A stretch of 64,000 nt of DNA from Gerris lacustris (Eukaryota; Arthropoda; Insecta; Hemiptera; Gerridae), in NCBI GenBank assembly GCA_951217055.1, contig OX578277.1:107636514-107700513 (forward strand), in the 5' to 3' direction. The notes beneath the pieces were generated by a model. It was not told where the DNA came from. It was given only the letters and a program-made list of their open reading frames with translations, and searched no databases. How positions within the stretch are numbered: position 1 is the first letter of the stretch; each line of letters starts with the position of its first letter. The translations under genes were made by a program, and so were the position numbers. Of the stretch, positions 1 to 12,205 are shown in pieces.

Positions 1-688
1 TTGTCCACGTTAAGCACCGTCTAAGAATTAGCTTAACTTTGTCTCAAAAATGAGCTTACACAACAAGACAAAGAAGAGTTGGCAACGTTGGGCTTTTAAT
101 TTGGCAGCGTTCAGTTAATTAATTTCATAGAATACTCTACGTTTAATTACTCTGAAATTCTCTGCCAAATCTCAAAGTGTCTTATTAACTTAAATAGGTT
201 AGGTAGAATGACAAACAATAAAGCTATTTCCACTATCACGTACAGACGTACAGCTTACGAACATAATATTGTCCCTTATCTAAATACAACTCAAATTTAT
301 TTTAATGAAATATAAAATTTTGTGCAGATCTATAAAATTAATATGGGCTAATTTCAATAAAGTATCTAAATTTCATAAAAATCGGATGTCGTGTACTTTT
401 TAAGATATTGATGTTAATTAATAAACAAGTAAGGAGCGCTTCACGTACGTACGTGAGGCGATAATAGCCGGTTTCTGTACGATTAAGTTAAAATTATAAG
501 TGTAAAATTTTATTACTTGCAAATTCTTTTTCTACACTTCAAGACCTTTAAATTGATGTATAACATGTAATGGTGACTAAAAACTTTTTTAGTCGCCCGC
601 CATATTGGCCACTATCTTGAAAAAAAATTAAGTTTGAAAACTCCAAAAAGTGCACAGTTGTCTCAAATGCCGAGATACACCTGTGTTC

Positions 689-690
<2 letters not shown>
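1..690. other. AT-rich intergenic DNA, no gene recognised
   Basis: No coding pattern is visible. The stretch from about 570 to 812, around the poly-T run, ends in a motif resembling the ends of repeat D (a Gln/Arg-free 'ACAGAAACCTAAAA' type end after a short GGACAGACAG stretch). It may be a decayed relative of that family, but the match is weak. Confidence 0.4.

Positions 691-691
<1 letters not shown>

Positions 692-726
<35 letters not shown>
692..726. repeat. poly(T) run, ~35 bp
   Basis: An uninterrupted homopolymer of T. It may be the tail of a minus-strand retroposon, but no matching body or target duplication was identified. Confidence 0.9.
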
Positions 727-728
<2 letters not shown>

Positions 729-900
729 CTATAGTAGTTTATGAATTGAAACAAGCCAACGGACAGACAGAGCCGTTATATAAGGTTTCTTTTTTACTTC
801 GTACAGAAACCTAAAAGGTAGCACGCATCCGCAGAATTTTATGTTGACCACCACCAACGGTAGACTAATTATGACAAAAAACAAAGACCCAAATACCCTC

Positions 901-1068
901 AAATCCCATCAAAACCCCCATACCCTGCAAATCCCATCAAAACCCCCATACCCTGCAAATCCCATCAAAACCCCCATACCCTGCAAATCCCATCAAAACC
1001 CCCATACCCTGCATATCCCATCAAAACTCCCATACCCTGCATATCCCATCAAAACCCCCATACCCTGC
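901..1068 (+). repeat. 28-bp minisatellite, six units
   Basis: Six back-to-back 28-bp units (starts 901, 929, 957, 985, 1013, 1041) with only a few substitutions in the fifth and sixth. The array runs directly into sequence reading AAATTTCATCAAAATTGG at 1069. This is a conserved internal stretch of repeat A, and each unit begins with a variant of it (AAATCCCATCAAAA). The array therefore appears to have grown from within a repeat A copy. The Pro-rich open frame across it is a by-product of the repeat. Confidence 0.92.
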
Positions 1069-1262
1069 AAATTTCATCAAAATTGGACGAGTAGTTTAGA
1101 TATGGTGGTTCCCAAATAATGTCGAACGATAGGCAGATAGGTATAAGACCAAAAATATTCTTTTATGACTGAAACGGATTCCTGTTATGGAGTTTTTAAA
1201 TTCGGACATAAAAAAATCGCTCGTTAGAATGCATCCGTACACTCGGTAAGCTTCGAAGCAAT
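1069..1262 (-). mobile_element. Repeat A fragment
   Basis: Reads like the terminal third of repeat A in minus orientation. It has the 'CATCAAAATTGGACGAGTAG' block, a degenerate CAGATAGG stretch, 'CTGAAACGGATTCCTG' and a degraded end 'CTCGGTAAGCTTCGAAGC'. The same order is seen at 55685-56292 and 60885-61448. It is old and divergent. Confidence 0.7.
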
Positions 1263-2407
1263 AAAAGGTAACGGGGACTATTCAATACAAATACATATTT
1301 GATAAAGTTCTTTTGAATAGTTTCGGACAGATTTTTCTTCCATGCTCTTAAATGGATACTTGGATTTATTCCATTTATTCTTCTTTTTTCTGTAGTGAAA
1401 AATGTCTCAACATGGTACAACCTTAATATAATCATTTGATATAAATGAAGTACAAAAAAAAATATATAAATATATTTGTAGCATTGTCTGAGCAACTTTA
1501 CTTACTTCTTGATTCTTATTTATAAAAAAAACATCTTTGTTGCAATATTCAACGCTTTGTCATCCACGATTTATTTTAGAAACGGAATAGGGAAACATGG
1601 TTTCCATCTGATACATTTCAGATGGATTTATTCTCTTCCTCCTTTAGAATCACGCTGTTCCACAACTAAACGGTAAAAAAATGAACTTAAAAAACCGAGT
1701 TCCTTTCCTAAGTAAATAGTAACCTGGAATATACGATGAATCTTTCTTTTGTATTCATTTTTTTAAATAAAAGGAATATTTTATAAATTGCGAGAGGGAG
1801 GATAAATTGCGAGAGAAATAAAAAGTTATTTTAATAAAATCTAACAGTTTGGAATAAGTTAGATTGAAGATATAAATCAACAAATCCAAGTCTGGAACTA
1901 TAAAATATCATTTATTATAGAATAGTTAAAGTTAGCAAGGTTATGAAAAACCACATTATATTGGAGTAAATCCAATAATTTATTGTTATGTTTGTCATTT
2001 GACTTATTTCCTGAAGTCCCTTATTTCCTAGTTCCCTTTTGGAACTAGGAAATAAGGGCTTTCGGGGGCTTTCTTTGATAATACATCAACGAAAGCTCAG
2101 GGCCCCTTTTAAGGGGGATATAACCTAAACAAGCTTAATGTTCAGATGTAAATAGAATATTTAGGGTGAGTCTCAACTAATAGTAATTGATTTCTTTTAA
2201 GAGCACTATTTTATCGCAAATTTTCAGCTGCAAAACAGGAAGGCTACATTTACTGCTTATACCACGGCATCGCTCTGGTTCTTGACCAGCAGTAAAATGT
2301 AGATAGTTGCTTGATGTGAATGTAAAGGGGCAGGAAGATTTCATATTATATTTTTATAACTAATTAATAAACAGAAATCACACAACTGGAAAAAACGTTG
2401 AGTCGTG
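1263..2407. other. AT-rich intergenic DNA
   Basis: No gene or coding bias recognised. The only notable structure is the hairpin at 2018-2058, listed separately. Confidence 0.4.
2018..2058. repeat. Perfect 18-bp hairpin
   Basis: Two perfect 18-nt arms (2018-2035 and 2041-2058) separated by five bases. No terminal repeats or target duplication was recognised around it. It could be the core of a small foldback element. Confidence 0.85.
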
Positions 2408-2970
2408 GAAGGCAGTAGTTTACAATGAAACTATCAAGTTTCAGATGTCATGACAGTGGTTCACAGTAAAACTATCAGACGTCAGATAGTCGGCTGCCTG
2501 TCAAGACAGCGGTACACAGTAAAACTATCAGACGTCAGATAGTCGGCTGTCTTGTCAAGACAGCGGTACACGGTGAAACTACCAGACGTCAGATGTCAAG
2601 ACAGCGGATCATAGTGAAACTATCAGACACCGAACGTTGTGTCAAGACAGTGGTTCACAGTGAAACTATCAGACATCGAACGTTGTGTCAAGACAGCGGT
2701 TCACAGTGAAACTATCAGACACCGAACGTTGTGTCAAGACAGTGGTTCACAGTGAAACTATCAGACACCGAACGTTGTGTCAAGACAGTGGTTCACAGTG
2801 AAACTATCAGTCATCGAACGTTGTGTCAAGACAGTGGTTCACAGTGAAACTATCAGACATCGGACGTTGTGTCAAGACAACGGTTCACAGTGAAACTATC
2901 AGACATCGGACGTTGTGTCAAGACAACGGTTCACAGTGAAACTATCTGACATCGGACGTTGTGTCAAGTG
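2408..2970. repeat. 46-bp minisatellite
   Basis: Tandem array with a 46-bp unit containing GGTTCACAGTGAAACTATCA. Exact 46-bp spacing runs from 2605 through 2651, 2697, 2743, 2789, 2835, 2881 and 2927. The first few units (about 2410-2600) are longer and more divergent and include CAGACGTCAGATAGTCGGC. The array homogenises towards its right end. Confidence 0.93.
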
Positions 2971-4474
2971 AAACTACTGGTAATGATCCAGAGAACTGGT
3001 AGTAAAATATTAATGGAGGAAAATGGAAACAAGCCCAATGTCGGCAGTGTGGCCTTAATGCTGCCATCGTCTTTCCTGCTGTCACCTTACTAACCATGGA
3101 AACGCATTCGGGTTTTCCAATTTCAAGCAGTATTATACTGCTCATAAAAGCAGTAAATTTCAGATAGTGGAGACCTAACCTTAATATTAAAGTTTTTATT
3201 ACTGACATTAAAGTAAGATTTGCAATGGTTAATTTAAAAAATAATCTCGCGAGTATACCAAGGTAAATGGGCCTGAGCCTAAAACTAATATCCTTAAAGA
3301 CTCTTCTTACTGTGCATATAATATTATAACCCACCTTCCATATTATTGATTCCCTCTCCCCCCTGAAAATAGTGGAGGAAAGGTAAGGAAATATTGTAGA
3401 GGCAGCTGGAAAATTTGGGTCCTACGTACTTGAAGTATCCCAAATCCGGTAAAATTGGGCGTAAAGCCAACTCCTAGCATCTGTTTCCTGCAGGTCTCAA
3501 GCGGTGCTAGCACTTTACAAGGATAAACTGCTTGTTTATGTGTATAATAGTAGTGTCTATAAATTTACTATTGCGTTGAATTTTTAGGTAATTTGTTTAA
3601 TATATATTAATTTGTATTATTTTAAATTACAAATATTGTTTAAAATCTTATACAATCACGTTGAGCTCCAAAGTGAGAGGTGTAAAGTTTAAAATATATT
3701 AAAGTACTAATAGTTTAATAAATATATCTGAAAACAAATTATAAATATAAATACATCTGATAGCATATTGACTTGACAAGTGTAATTTTATTGCAAGGAA
3801 TAAAATAAATTTTACCTCCAGGCGGGAGAAGAAGTTAACTTAACTATCTGGTTTTCAGGGTGTTAAGTAGTTAACTTAACTGCCTGGCCAAGCCACAGGG
3901 AGTTATAGCAGGGAGTTATTGCATAACTCCCTGTAAATTCATTGCAGCCAACTATTCTAGTAAAAGAACTGCGTTTAAACGTATTTTACGAAGATTTAAG
4001 TAGGCAAACACGTTTTATTACAAACATGACTCGCAATCAGCTGTTTTAAATATTTCTTTGTTTTGTTTTAAAACGCTCCGTCTTTTGAGTAAATGTTCTA
4101 TTAATTGTGTTGTTTTTAGTTAAATTTATTAGTTCTTTTTTAAATTTGCTCGATTTTATTTAAATATAAAGTTATGTAAAATAGATAAATAAGGAATGAT
4201 CATAGAGGATAACTTAGTGAACCTTGATGAACTGTTTTCAAACATTCCCGATTATATCGTACAAGAAGCAAACCTCCCTTCTGGAGGTAAAATCTTGTTT
4301 CTCGGGTGTAAAAACCACCTGCACCCTCGCTATTAATTAACTCACTCGGCTCAGCCTCGGGAGTAATCTTTATGGTTCCCACGGCTTCGCCTCAGGAACC
4401 AACTTCATCGCTCAGGGTGCTATCACTTACTTTACTCCCTTGGTGCGTAAATAACTATAATTTTATTTTATTTT
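2971..4474. other. Intergenic DNA, no gene recognised
   Basis: A 130-codon minus-strand open frame overlaps 2942-3334 but starts inside the minisatellite and shows no recognisable domain, so I do not call it. Around 3840-3890 the motif AGTTAACTTAACT occurs twice. A perfect 11-bp hairpin (CAGGGAGTTAT arms) lies at 3909-3933. Confidence 0.4.
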
Positions 4475-4800
4475 TGAGCTTTCCGAATGTAATGGAAGCA
4501 TTGGGACCATTAAATCAAAAGTGTATGTCTCCAATTTGAAAAATTCCTGGACATAAATCAGTTTGTCATCATGGAACATTTTTGGTATCTTAAAAACTAA
4601 CCGTTTGATTTTGATGAAATGAGGGTGGTAGGTTATAATAATTAGCCTATTATTAGTCCCCACATTAATTTCAACATTCTACGCCCATTGGTTTTTCTTC
4701 CACATGCGCACTTATTTTAGGGGTTATTTTAATTAACCCCTAAAAGTAAAATAGAAGTCAAGGACACGAGGAAGCTATGTGCCACACTAATTCGCACACT
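4475..4800 (+). mobile_element. Repeat A copy, internally deleted
   Basis: Starts with a variant of the A left end (GAGCTTTCCGAATGTAATGG) and finishes with the A right end (ACGAGGAAGCTATGTGCCACAC). At ~325 bp it is much shorter than the ~570-bp copy at 27668-28240, so it is internally deleted or a short subfamily. Confidence 0.75.
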
Positions 4801-4837
4801 GTTTTATTATTTTATCAAAACAAAAATTATATGAGGA

Positions 4838-4960
4838 CTGCAGGATGAAGGCTTTACACATCTACTCGATGTCATTATCAATATGAAACACATCCCTTCT
4901 CTCTGGGAGTCGAACCCAATATGCGGGTGTTTAAAAATTGGTTTTACGCTAGTGCTAGTA
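4838..4960 (-). mobile_element. tRNA-derived SINE fragment
   Basis: In minus orientation it contains a B-box-like TGGGTTCGACTCCCAG, then the block TTTCATATTGATAATGACATCGAG and a tail close to that of the SINE at 43448-43631. The A-box side is degraded. Confidence 0.6.
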
Positions 4961-5543
4961 CAATAAACATTTGGCTAAATCAAACCACTACTGCATTTTG
5001 AATTGTTAATGTCTATTTATAAATTTTAATCTATTCGTTAAGAACTTAAAACATTTTGAATTAATAATAGGTTTTTGATGTTTATAAAGGTTTAACGATT
5101 ATTAATTAGCCTAAATCTAAACATTTAAGAGGATGAATAAGGGTAAATTTAGAAGTAGATTTTAAAGTTTCAATTCCTGTGTTTTAACGCTTGTCAGGGA
5201 ACCTTCCAAGAAAGTGTAGGTTTATTTTAGTTTTGAAAATACTCGATGGCAATTCAGGGGTGTATTGCAGGTATTAGCCTAGCCTAGCAGAGTCCGGGCT
5301 CACCGACCCTTGATTATACAAACAGGCTTTAGATGGGGTAAATGAACAGAGATTTACCCCACTCTAATCTCTTTCTCCCCAGCAATCATTAGCCTTTGCC
5401 GTCTCTTCTCATTCAAATCAAGGAATCCAATACTGAGTTATGAATGGATGGAATGCGAAAACATTTCATAACTATCCTTTTACTTTATCATTGTAACGAA
5501 GTATGTATTATAATCCTCGACTGTTTTTTATTCCATTTTTTAG
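4961..5543. other. Intergenic DNA, no gene recognised
   Basis: No coding or repeat structure that I can name. The segment 5200-5420 is less AT-rich than its surroundings but has no readable domain. Confidence 0.35.
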
Positions 5544-5868
5544 CATGGAACATGCTTTAGCCTTGACCTAACTACCAAAAAGTGTCACGTTTTTGAGGAA
5601 CGCGGATGTGTGACGCGGAAGAGTTACGAAATTGTCTAATGATTTTAAAGAACAACCAAGCCGTTTCTAGGGAAATGAAACATCTTTAGTTTTTAACAGA
5701 GAAAAATCGTTCTCCATTCGTTGGAAAGCTCTCGAATTATCACGCATTTCTTTCGTACTTGTTCCTGGTATTTATGTCATCATGTTATAATAATTAAGAG
5801 CAAATTAAAAACATCAAATAAGAAATCAGCAAACAAACAAAAAAAGCGCGGCTAAAGCATGTTCTATG
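5544..5868. mobile_element. Small TIR element (MITE candidate), ~325 bp
   Basis: Ends are inverted repeats of about 19 bp (CATGGAACATGCTTTAGCC at the left, its complement with one mismatch at the right, 5850-5868). The interior is non-coding. The superfamily is unknown because the target duplication is not clear. Confidence 0.6.
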
Positions 5869-5914
5869 TTTCTTGAATCTTAGCCACGGGCTCTAAGTAA
5901 TAACATCCGGGGGT

Positions 5915-5931
5915 CTGGGGGTCTCCCCCAG
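5915..5931. repeat. GC-rich hairpin, shared with 33813-33830
   Basis: CTGGGGG-TCT-CCCCCAG hairpin in otherwise AT-rich DNA. A closely related hairpin with similar flanks (a GGGGGTC run before it) occurs at 33813-33830, so this is likely the conserved part of a dispersed element. Confidence 0.6.
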
Positions 5932-6109
5932 CGGGGCCGAGGGGTAGAGTTTTATTTATTTATTTGATTTATTTTTATCTTTTTTGGAACGATGTTCCTT
6001 AAGGCATCTTCTAGAGCCCGGAAGTGGTTCCGAAAAAAAAAGACCGTCACAAAATCACCGTGACGATAACTTGAGAAAAAGATGACAGAGTTATCTTCAT
6101 TTATAATAA

Positions 6110-6884
6110 ATGAAATTTGGCACACTTGATTATTTTACCAATGCCCAGGCTGAGTTCGTTGGACAACGTTATCCTCCCAAGCTTCAAGTGCAACGCTCGC
6201 GTAAACGTAAACTTAAAATGTAAAATTAGAATTTTAGGACAGGAAATTATTCTAACTTCATCTATTTAATGACTGAATGAAACAACTTTCATAACTATTT
6301 TTTTTATTTAAACGAACACCTACACTGCTATGAAGTGATAAAGATCGCTAAATTTATTTAAGCGGACGTAAACGTTTAAAATAAAGAAAAGAACGTTCAA
6401 ACGTAACGATTTTAATAAAAAAAATTCATACACATCGTCTAATGTACAATTGAAACAGGCATGTAAAATTTCTACCTGATACAAGCAGAAGTTTTTGCGT
6501 ATTAAAGTAATATACTTTATAATATTTTAATTAATTGGAGTAATAAATATGCCGGCGGAGTCTGAGGGAACAGCCGTGTTCCGTCACTACAAGCATCTGC
6601 TTTAACTATAAACTCATCATGATTAACATTTTTCTCAATATACAATACATTATCTATTGCAAGACGCTCGCTTCAATGTTAAATAAATGGTTTTCTTTAA
6701 ATTTTGTACTTAACTCTGCTAAGTACAAATAGTTAGTTACTTTTAATTTTGTCTCATTTCCAACTCCACCATGTATGAGTAGTTATAGTATCGTTAAATT
6801 TAGCAGTGTGATTTTATAATTTATATTTAATGAAAAGCGAAAGAAACTTCGTTCCTACTAGGTGCCCCGCGACACCACACGTAT
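6110..6884 (-). mobile_element. Repeat B, copy 1
   Basis: Read on the minus strand from 6884, this copy starts with a GTGGTGTCGCGGGGCACC end. It continues through a block containing GTCTTGCAAT and TTAATCATGATGAGTT, then TTTTACATGCCTG, and ends in sequence shared with repeat A (ACGTTGTCCAACGAACTC). The same order is found at 8314-10240 and, interrupted, at 45400-55250. It carries a single 'TGTATCAGG' where copy 2 has a 1.27-kb array. Confidence 0.8.
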
Positions 6885-6939
6885 TTTTTTTTTTATTCCG
6901 AGGGCTTTTACACCCGAAAACGCAGGCCACTTAGGTGGG

Positions 6940-7090
6940 CCCATAGAACAAACCCGGGTTAGGCACCAAACTCTTCATATTTGAGTCGTGTGTGGTCGTT
7001 AACCATGACTCTCCTTTGATTTGAACCGAGAGTGTAGATCATGGTTTCCAGGCAGAAACCTAGTGGCGCTACTCTTTCCAACAGGTACCC
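6940..7090 (-). mobile_element. tRNA-derived SINE-like sequence
   Basis: On the minus strand there is an A-box-like GAGTAGCGCCACTAGG and, about 45 nt later, a B-box-like CGGTTCAAATC. This spacing is typical of a tRNA-derived pol III promoter. No clean cloverleaf or acceptor stem can be drawn, so I call it SINE-like rather than a tRNA gene. Confidence 0.45.
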
Positions 7091-8218
<1,128 letters not shown>

Positions 8219-8275
8219 CAGTTTTTTACTCAATGAGCCGTTTTTCCCGACAAAGTCTAGTTTCTAAGATATTGA

Positions 8276-8310
<35 letters not shown>

Positions 8311-8313
8311 AAA

Positions 8314-10240
8314 ATACGGGTGGTGTCACGGGACACCCGGCAGGAACGAAGTTCCTTATATGCTTTTTCATTAAATATAAATTATAAAATCACACAGATA
8401 TATGGTGCTTACTACTTATACATGGCGGAGTTAGAAAAGAGACCAAATTAAAAGTAACTAACTAATCGTACTTAGCGGAGTTATGTCAAAATTAAAATAT
8501 TTTTTTATTTTTTTATCATTAAAGCGAGTGTCTTGCAATAAATAAGTATTGAATATTGAGAAAATTGTTAATCATGATGAGTTGATAGTTAAAGAGGATA
8601 ATTGTAGTAAAGAGCCGAGTAGAGAGCAGGACTATTCTCTAACCCCCAAGCCCCGATCTCCATTTAAAATATTATAAAATGTATTACTATACTACAAATA
8701 AATTTCTACTGTATCAGGTATCTCTATCAGTATCAGGTTTTCATTTTCTATCTATATCAGGACCTGTATCTGCATCAGATGTATCTATCTGCATCTATTA
8801 ATCTATCTATATCAGGTTTCTATATTAGTATATCAGGTATCTGTATCTGTTTCAGGTGTATCTGTCTGTATCTATTAATCTATCTGTATCAGATCTATAT
8901 CTGTATCAGGTGTATCCATCTGTATCTGTATCTATTAATCTATTTGTATCAGGAATCTCTATTAGTATATGGTATCTGCATCTGTATCAGATATATCTAT
9001 CTGTATCTATTAGTCTATCTGTATCAGGTATCTATATCTGTATCAAGTGTATCTATCTGTATCAGGTATCTATTTCTGTATCAAGTGTATCTATCTGTAT
9101 CTGTATCTATTAATCTATTTGTATCAGGAATCTCTATCAGTATCAGGTATCTGTATCTGTATCAGATTTATCTATCTGTATCTATAAATCTATCTGTATA
9201 TATTAATCTATCTGTATATATTAATCTATCTGTATCTATTAATCTATCTGTATCAGGTATCTATATCTGTATCAGGTGTATCTATCTGTATCTGTATCTA
9301 TTAATCTATTTGTATCACGAATCTCTATCACTATCAGGTATCTGTATCTGTATCAGATTTATCTATCTGTATCTATTAATCTATCTGTATCAGGTATCTA
9401 TTTCTGTATCAAGTGTATCTATCTGTATCTGTATCTATTAATCTATTTGTATCAGGAATCTCTATCAGTATCAGGTATCTGCATCTGTATCAGATATATC
9501 TATCTGTATCTATTAGTCTATCTGTATCAGGTATCTATATCTGTATTAAGTGTATCTATCTAGGTATCTATTTCTGCATCAGGTATATATTTCTGTATCA
9601 AGTGTATCTATCTGTATCTGTATCTATTAATCTATTTGTATCAGGAATCTCTATCGGTATCAGGTATCTGTATCTGTATCAGATTTATCTATCTGTATCT
9701 ATAAATCTATCTGTATCTATTAATCTATCTGTATATATTAATCTATCTGTATCTATTAATCTATCTGTATCAGGTATCTATATCTGTATCAGGTGTATCT
9801 ATCTGTATCTGTATCTATTAATCTATTTGTATCACGAATCTCTATCACTATCAGGTATCTGTATCTGTATCAGATTTATCTATCTGTATCTATTAATCTA
9901 TCTGTATCAGGTATCTATATCTGTATCAGATGTATCTATCTGTATCTGCATCTATTAATCTATCTATATCAGGAGGAAATTTTACATGCCTGTTCAATTG
10001 CACTTTATACTATGTGTATGAATTATTAAAATGGTTACGTTGGAACGCAAGATATCGGTAAAGCGTTATTTTTTCTCTATTTTGGACGTTTAAGTCCGCT
10101 TTAAGAGAATTTGCGATCTTTATAACTGAATAGTGATGTCGGTGTTAGTTTAAAGTTGTTTATCTTGTTGAATAGATACATTTTTCCTGTCCTAAAATTC
10201 CAATTTTACATTTGAAGCTTACGTTCCTTAAGTTCGCTCC
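8314..10240 (+). mobile_element. Repeat B, copy 2, carrying an internal array
   Basis: The left part (8314-8700) matches copy 1, with a GGTGTCACGGGACACC end, GTCTTGCAATAAATA and TTAATCATGATGAGTTGATAG. The right part (9973-10240) resumes with AAATTTTACATGCCTGTTC exactly where copy 1 does. The ~1.27 kb between them is a tandem array absent from copy 1. Confidence 0.8.
8700..9972 (+). repeat. TATCTGTATC-type array with higher-order structure
   Basis: Built from short blocks such as TATCTATCTGTATC, GTATCAGGTATC and TATTAATCTAT. Landmark TTAATCTATTTGTATCA recurs at about 8935, 9110, 9301, 9436, 9627 and 9818. The pairs 9110/9627 and 9301/9818 are both 517 bp apart and share private variants (e.g. 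ATCACGAATCTCTATCAC), which implies duplication of a ~517-bp higher-order unit. It lies inside repeat B copy 2. Several overlapping open frames rich in Tyr, Leu, Ser and Ile arise from the repeat and are not genes. Confidence 0.92.
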
Positions 10241-10849
10241 AAAAAAAAAGAAAATTGGCGAGAGTTCAGGTTCGATTCCCTACCGAGGAGGAATTATTTT
10301 TACTATAAATTTTAATAAAATTTTCAATAACAATTCAATTTAATCTTGAAAACTCGAATCAACTAATATATTTAAAATAATGGGCAAAGTAATTATGTAG
10401 GGATAATTGAGAAAGTTGTGTCAGGCAGATTATTTCGATTAAAATTTTCACATTTTTTACTTTATTTATTTATTTTTTATGTTTTCTTCGATGCAAATTT
10501 GCTGATGGCAGAGCAATAATTTCAACGTTGAGAAATTTATAAATTTATCTGCATTTCAATTAAAGGATTGTTAAGTAGTTAAGTAGTAGTTTAAGTTAAG
10601 TACTTAAAATCGATTAGAATACAACTTGAAAATAAATGTCAACCTTATTATTTGTTATTTACTTTCGTTTACCATAACTTTAATATTATTTGTAAGAATC
10701 AAATAAAATAGTAATTAAGTCTGTCGGTAAAAACTAATTTTTAATTATTGAATTATTACCACTATCAATAAACATGTATTTAATTATTTTATATTGCGTT
10801 TAAATTAACCGATATTTATTTATGTTTTTTTTTTTCTAACTTATTTAAA
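10241..10849. other. AT-rich intergenic DNA
   Basis: No gene recognised. At 10262-10290 there is an isolated B-box-like CAGGTTCGATTCCC followed by TACCGAGGAGG, possibly a SINE remnant without its A box. Confidence 0.35.
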
Positions 10850-10975
10850 AAATAGTGTATTATGTTTCTAGGCTGTAAAGTGGGTTTCTTCTTTTACCGC
10901 GGCAATTATATTTCCTGTCGAGTGAAGCGAGACAGGAAATATTGCCAAGGTAAAGAAAAAACACTTCACAGTCGT
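10850..10975 (+). repeat. Hairpin repeat, left member of an inverted pair
   Basis: Sequence from AAATAGTGTATTATG through the CTGTC-GAGTGAAGCGA-GACAG stem is itself a foldback: the outer CTTTACC/GGTAAAG arms and CACTTCACAG also pair. About 100 bp of it matches, inverted, 13143-13241. The two may be the ends of one ~2.4-kb element or two independent copies of a foldback MITE. Confidence 0.7.
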
Positions 10976-11135
10976 GCATAATATCATATTATGCTATTTT
11001 TTCCGAGGTAGCAGACAATGAAAAAAATAACTTTTATAAAAATAAAAACTGAGCGTAACATACGAAAATAGTGTATATTCAGTGAAAATAGTATTGTAAC
11101 TTAAATTTGAAACCCTCAAATATTCTCTAATTAAA

Positions 11136-11190
11136 AGCAGTACAAGTGTTTTTCAATAGTGTCTAACTATTGAAAAATACTTGTACTGCT
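11136..11190. repeat. 25-bp hairpin, one mismatch
   Basis: Arms 11136-11160 and 11166-11190 pair over 25 bp with a single G-U-type mismatch and a five-base loop. The size is miRNA-precursor-like, but the near-perfect stem and TE-rich setting fit a small foldback repeat better. Confidence 0.75.
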
Positions 11191-11868
11191 AGTTCGAAGC
11201 AATAACAACTGTTAAATGATGCATAACAACAAATGTTAATAGTCCAAAAAAAATCTATTTCAGCGGAAAAATAAAAGCAGCTAAGAAAGGAAGATGCTAA
11301 TATCAAAGTTTTTTGTTTTATTATATTCGAAGTACTTAAGATATTGGATCTGGTTTGGTAAATAAATCTTTGTTATTAATAAAGTTTTAAGTTTATTGAA
11401 AGAAAAACTTTTTTTTTTTACTTTTAATATACCAGTTGAAAAAAAAAAAAACAAAAAAAACGAGTATTATATTTCTCAGAAAATATAATAATGTTTATGA
11501 CTTAGATATTGGAAGTTAGAAGTATTTTATTTCAAGATGAGACTCAAGTAAGTATAAAGTGCAAAACGCAATTTTGTTAAAATCTAACAATAATTATTTT
11601 TTTTTTTTCTTCGGAGTATAAATAAGATAATGGATGGTTTCAAATAATTCTGATCTTTTGCTTCCGAGCTTAAAGGAATCTGTGTGATCTTTCTGAAGAA
11701 GGAAAAATTTCAAAAATTCTAAGACAGAAATACGTTTCAGACATCAGGAAACCATTTTGGTTCCGTGTCTGTCTGTCAGTATGTCGCTCAATTTTAGCGA
11801 ACCAACGTATCTTAAAAACTACTCGTCTGATTTTAATGAAATTCGAATGGTAGATCATAAGTAGCGCA

Positions 11869-12105
11869 TTGTTGGTCCCATATTGTGGTGATGCTAAAGA
11901 TATAAATAACTTTCGTTCTATATCAATTTGCCACACCTTTTCCAAAATAATTGAAAGAAACCTTCACACTCATTTCTCTCCTCTGATCTATCCTCTCCTT
12001 AACTCGGTTCAGCACGGTTTCATTACTAGTAAATCAGCTTTAACTCTTTTAATTTCATTTCTATCTCATCTCGGTTCTCACGAATCCAAGGATCATAATA
12101 GCTAA
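11869..12105 (+). pseudogene. Non-LTR retrotransposon RT fragment, N-terminal half
   Basis: The translation contains GDAKDINNFRSIS, then HTFSKIIERNL and QHGFITSKSALTLL. These are diverged versions of the conserved opening motifs of LINE reverse transcriptases (NxRPIS, the SKxxE helix, QxGFxxxxS) in the expected order and spacing. The fragment ends before the catalytic region, which appears on the opposite strand at 12189-12455. A few motif residues are altered. No endonuclease or 3' end is nearby. The clade cannot be decided by eye; it looks jockey/CR1-like. It is a dead fragment. Confidence 0.7.
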
Positions 12106-12125
12106 TACAGATCATAATAATATAT

Positions 12126-12205
12126 ACTTTAATGATTTTAGACTTGTTTTGATCTTTTACATGAATTAAAGTACAAATTTAGCAAAATTTAAAGATCATC
12201 ATTAA
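12126..12205 (+). repeat. Left arm of a ~76-bp inverted repeat
   Basis: Contains TTTTAGACTTGTTTTGATC and AATTAAAGTACAAATTT. The reverse complement, with very few differences, lies at 12463-12538. The arm resembles internal repeat A sequence also present at 21670 and 55815. The two arms bracket the flipped reverse transcriptase segment. Confidence 0.85.

Noticed and set aside
841..1119. Pro-rich 92-codon frame
   Set aside because: Product of the 28-bp minisatellite (28 is not a multiple of three, and the frame survives only because the unit lacks stops).
2942..3334. 130-codon minus-strand frame with hydrophobic stretches
   Set aside because: It begins in ordinary AT-rich DNA and ends in a minisatellite; no domain, promoter or splice signals convincing enough.
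8779..10029. Long Tyr/Leu/Ser-rich open frames (up to 220 codons)
   Set aside because: They follow the TATCTGTATC array in several frames at once; the repeat inside a TE explains them.
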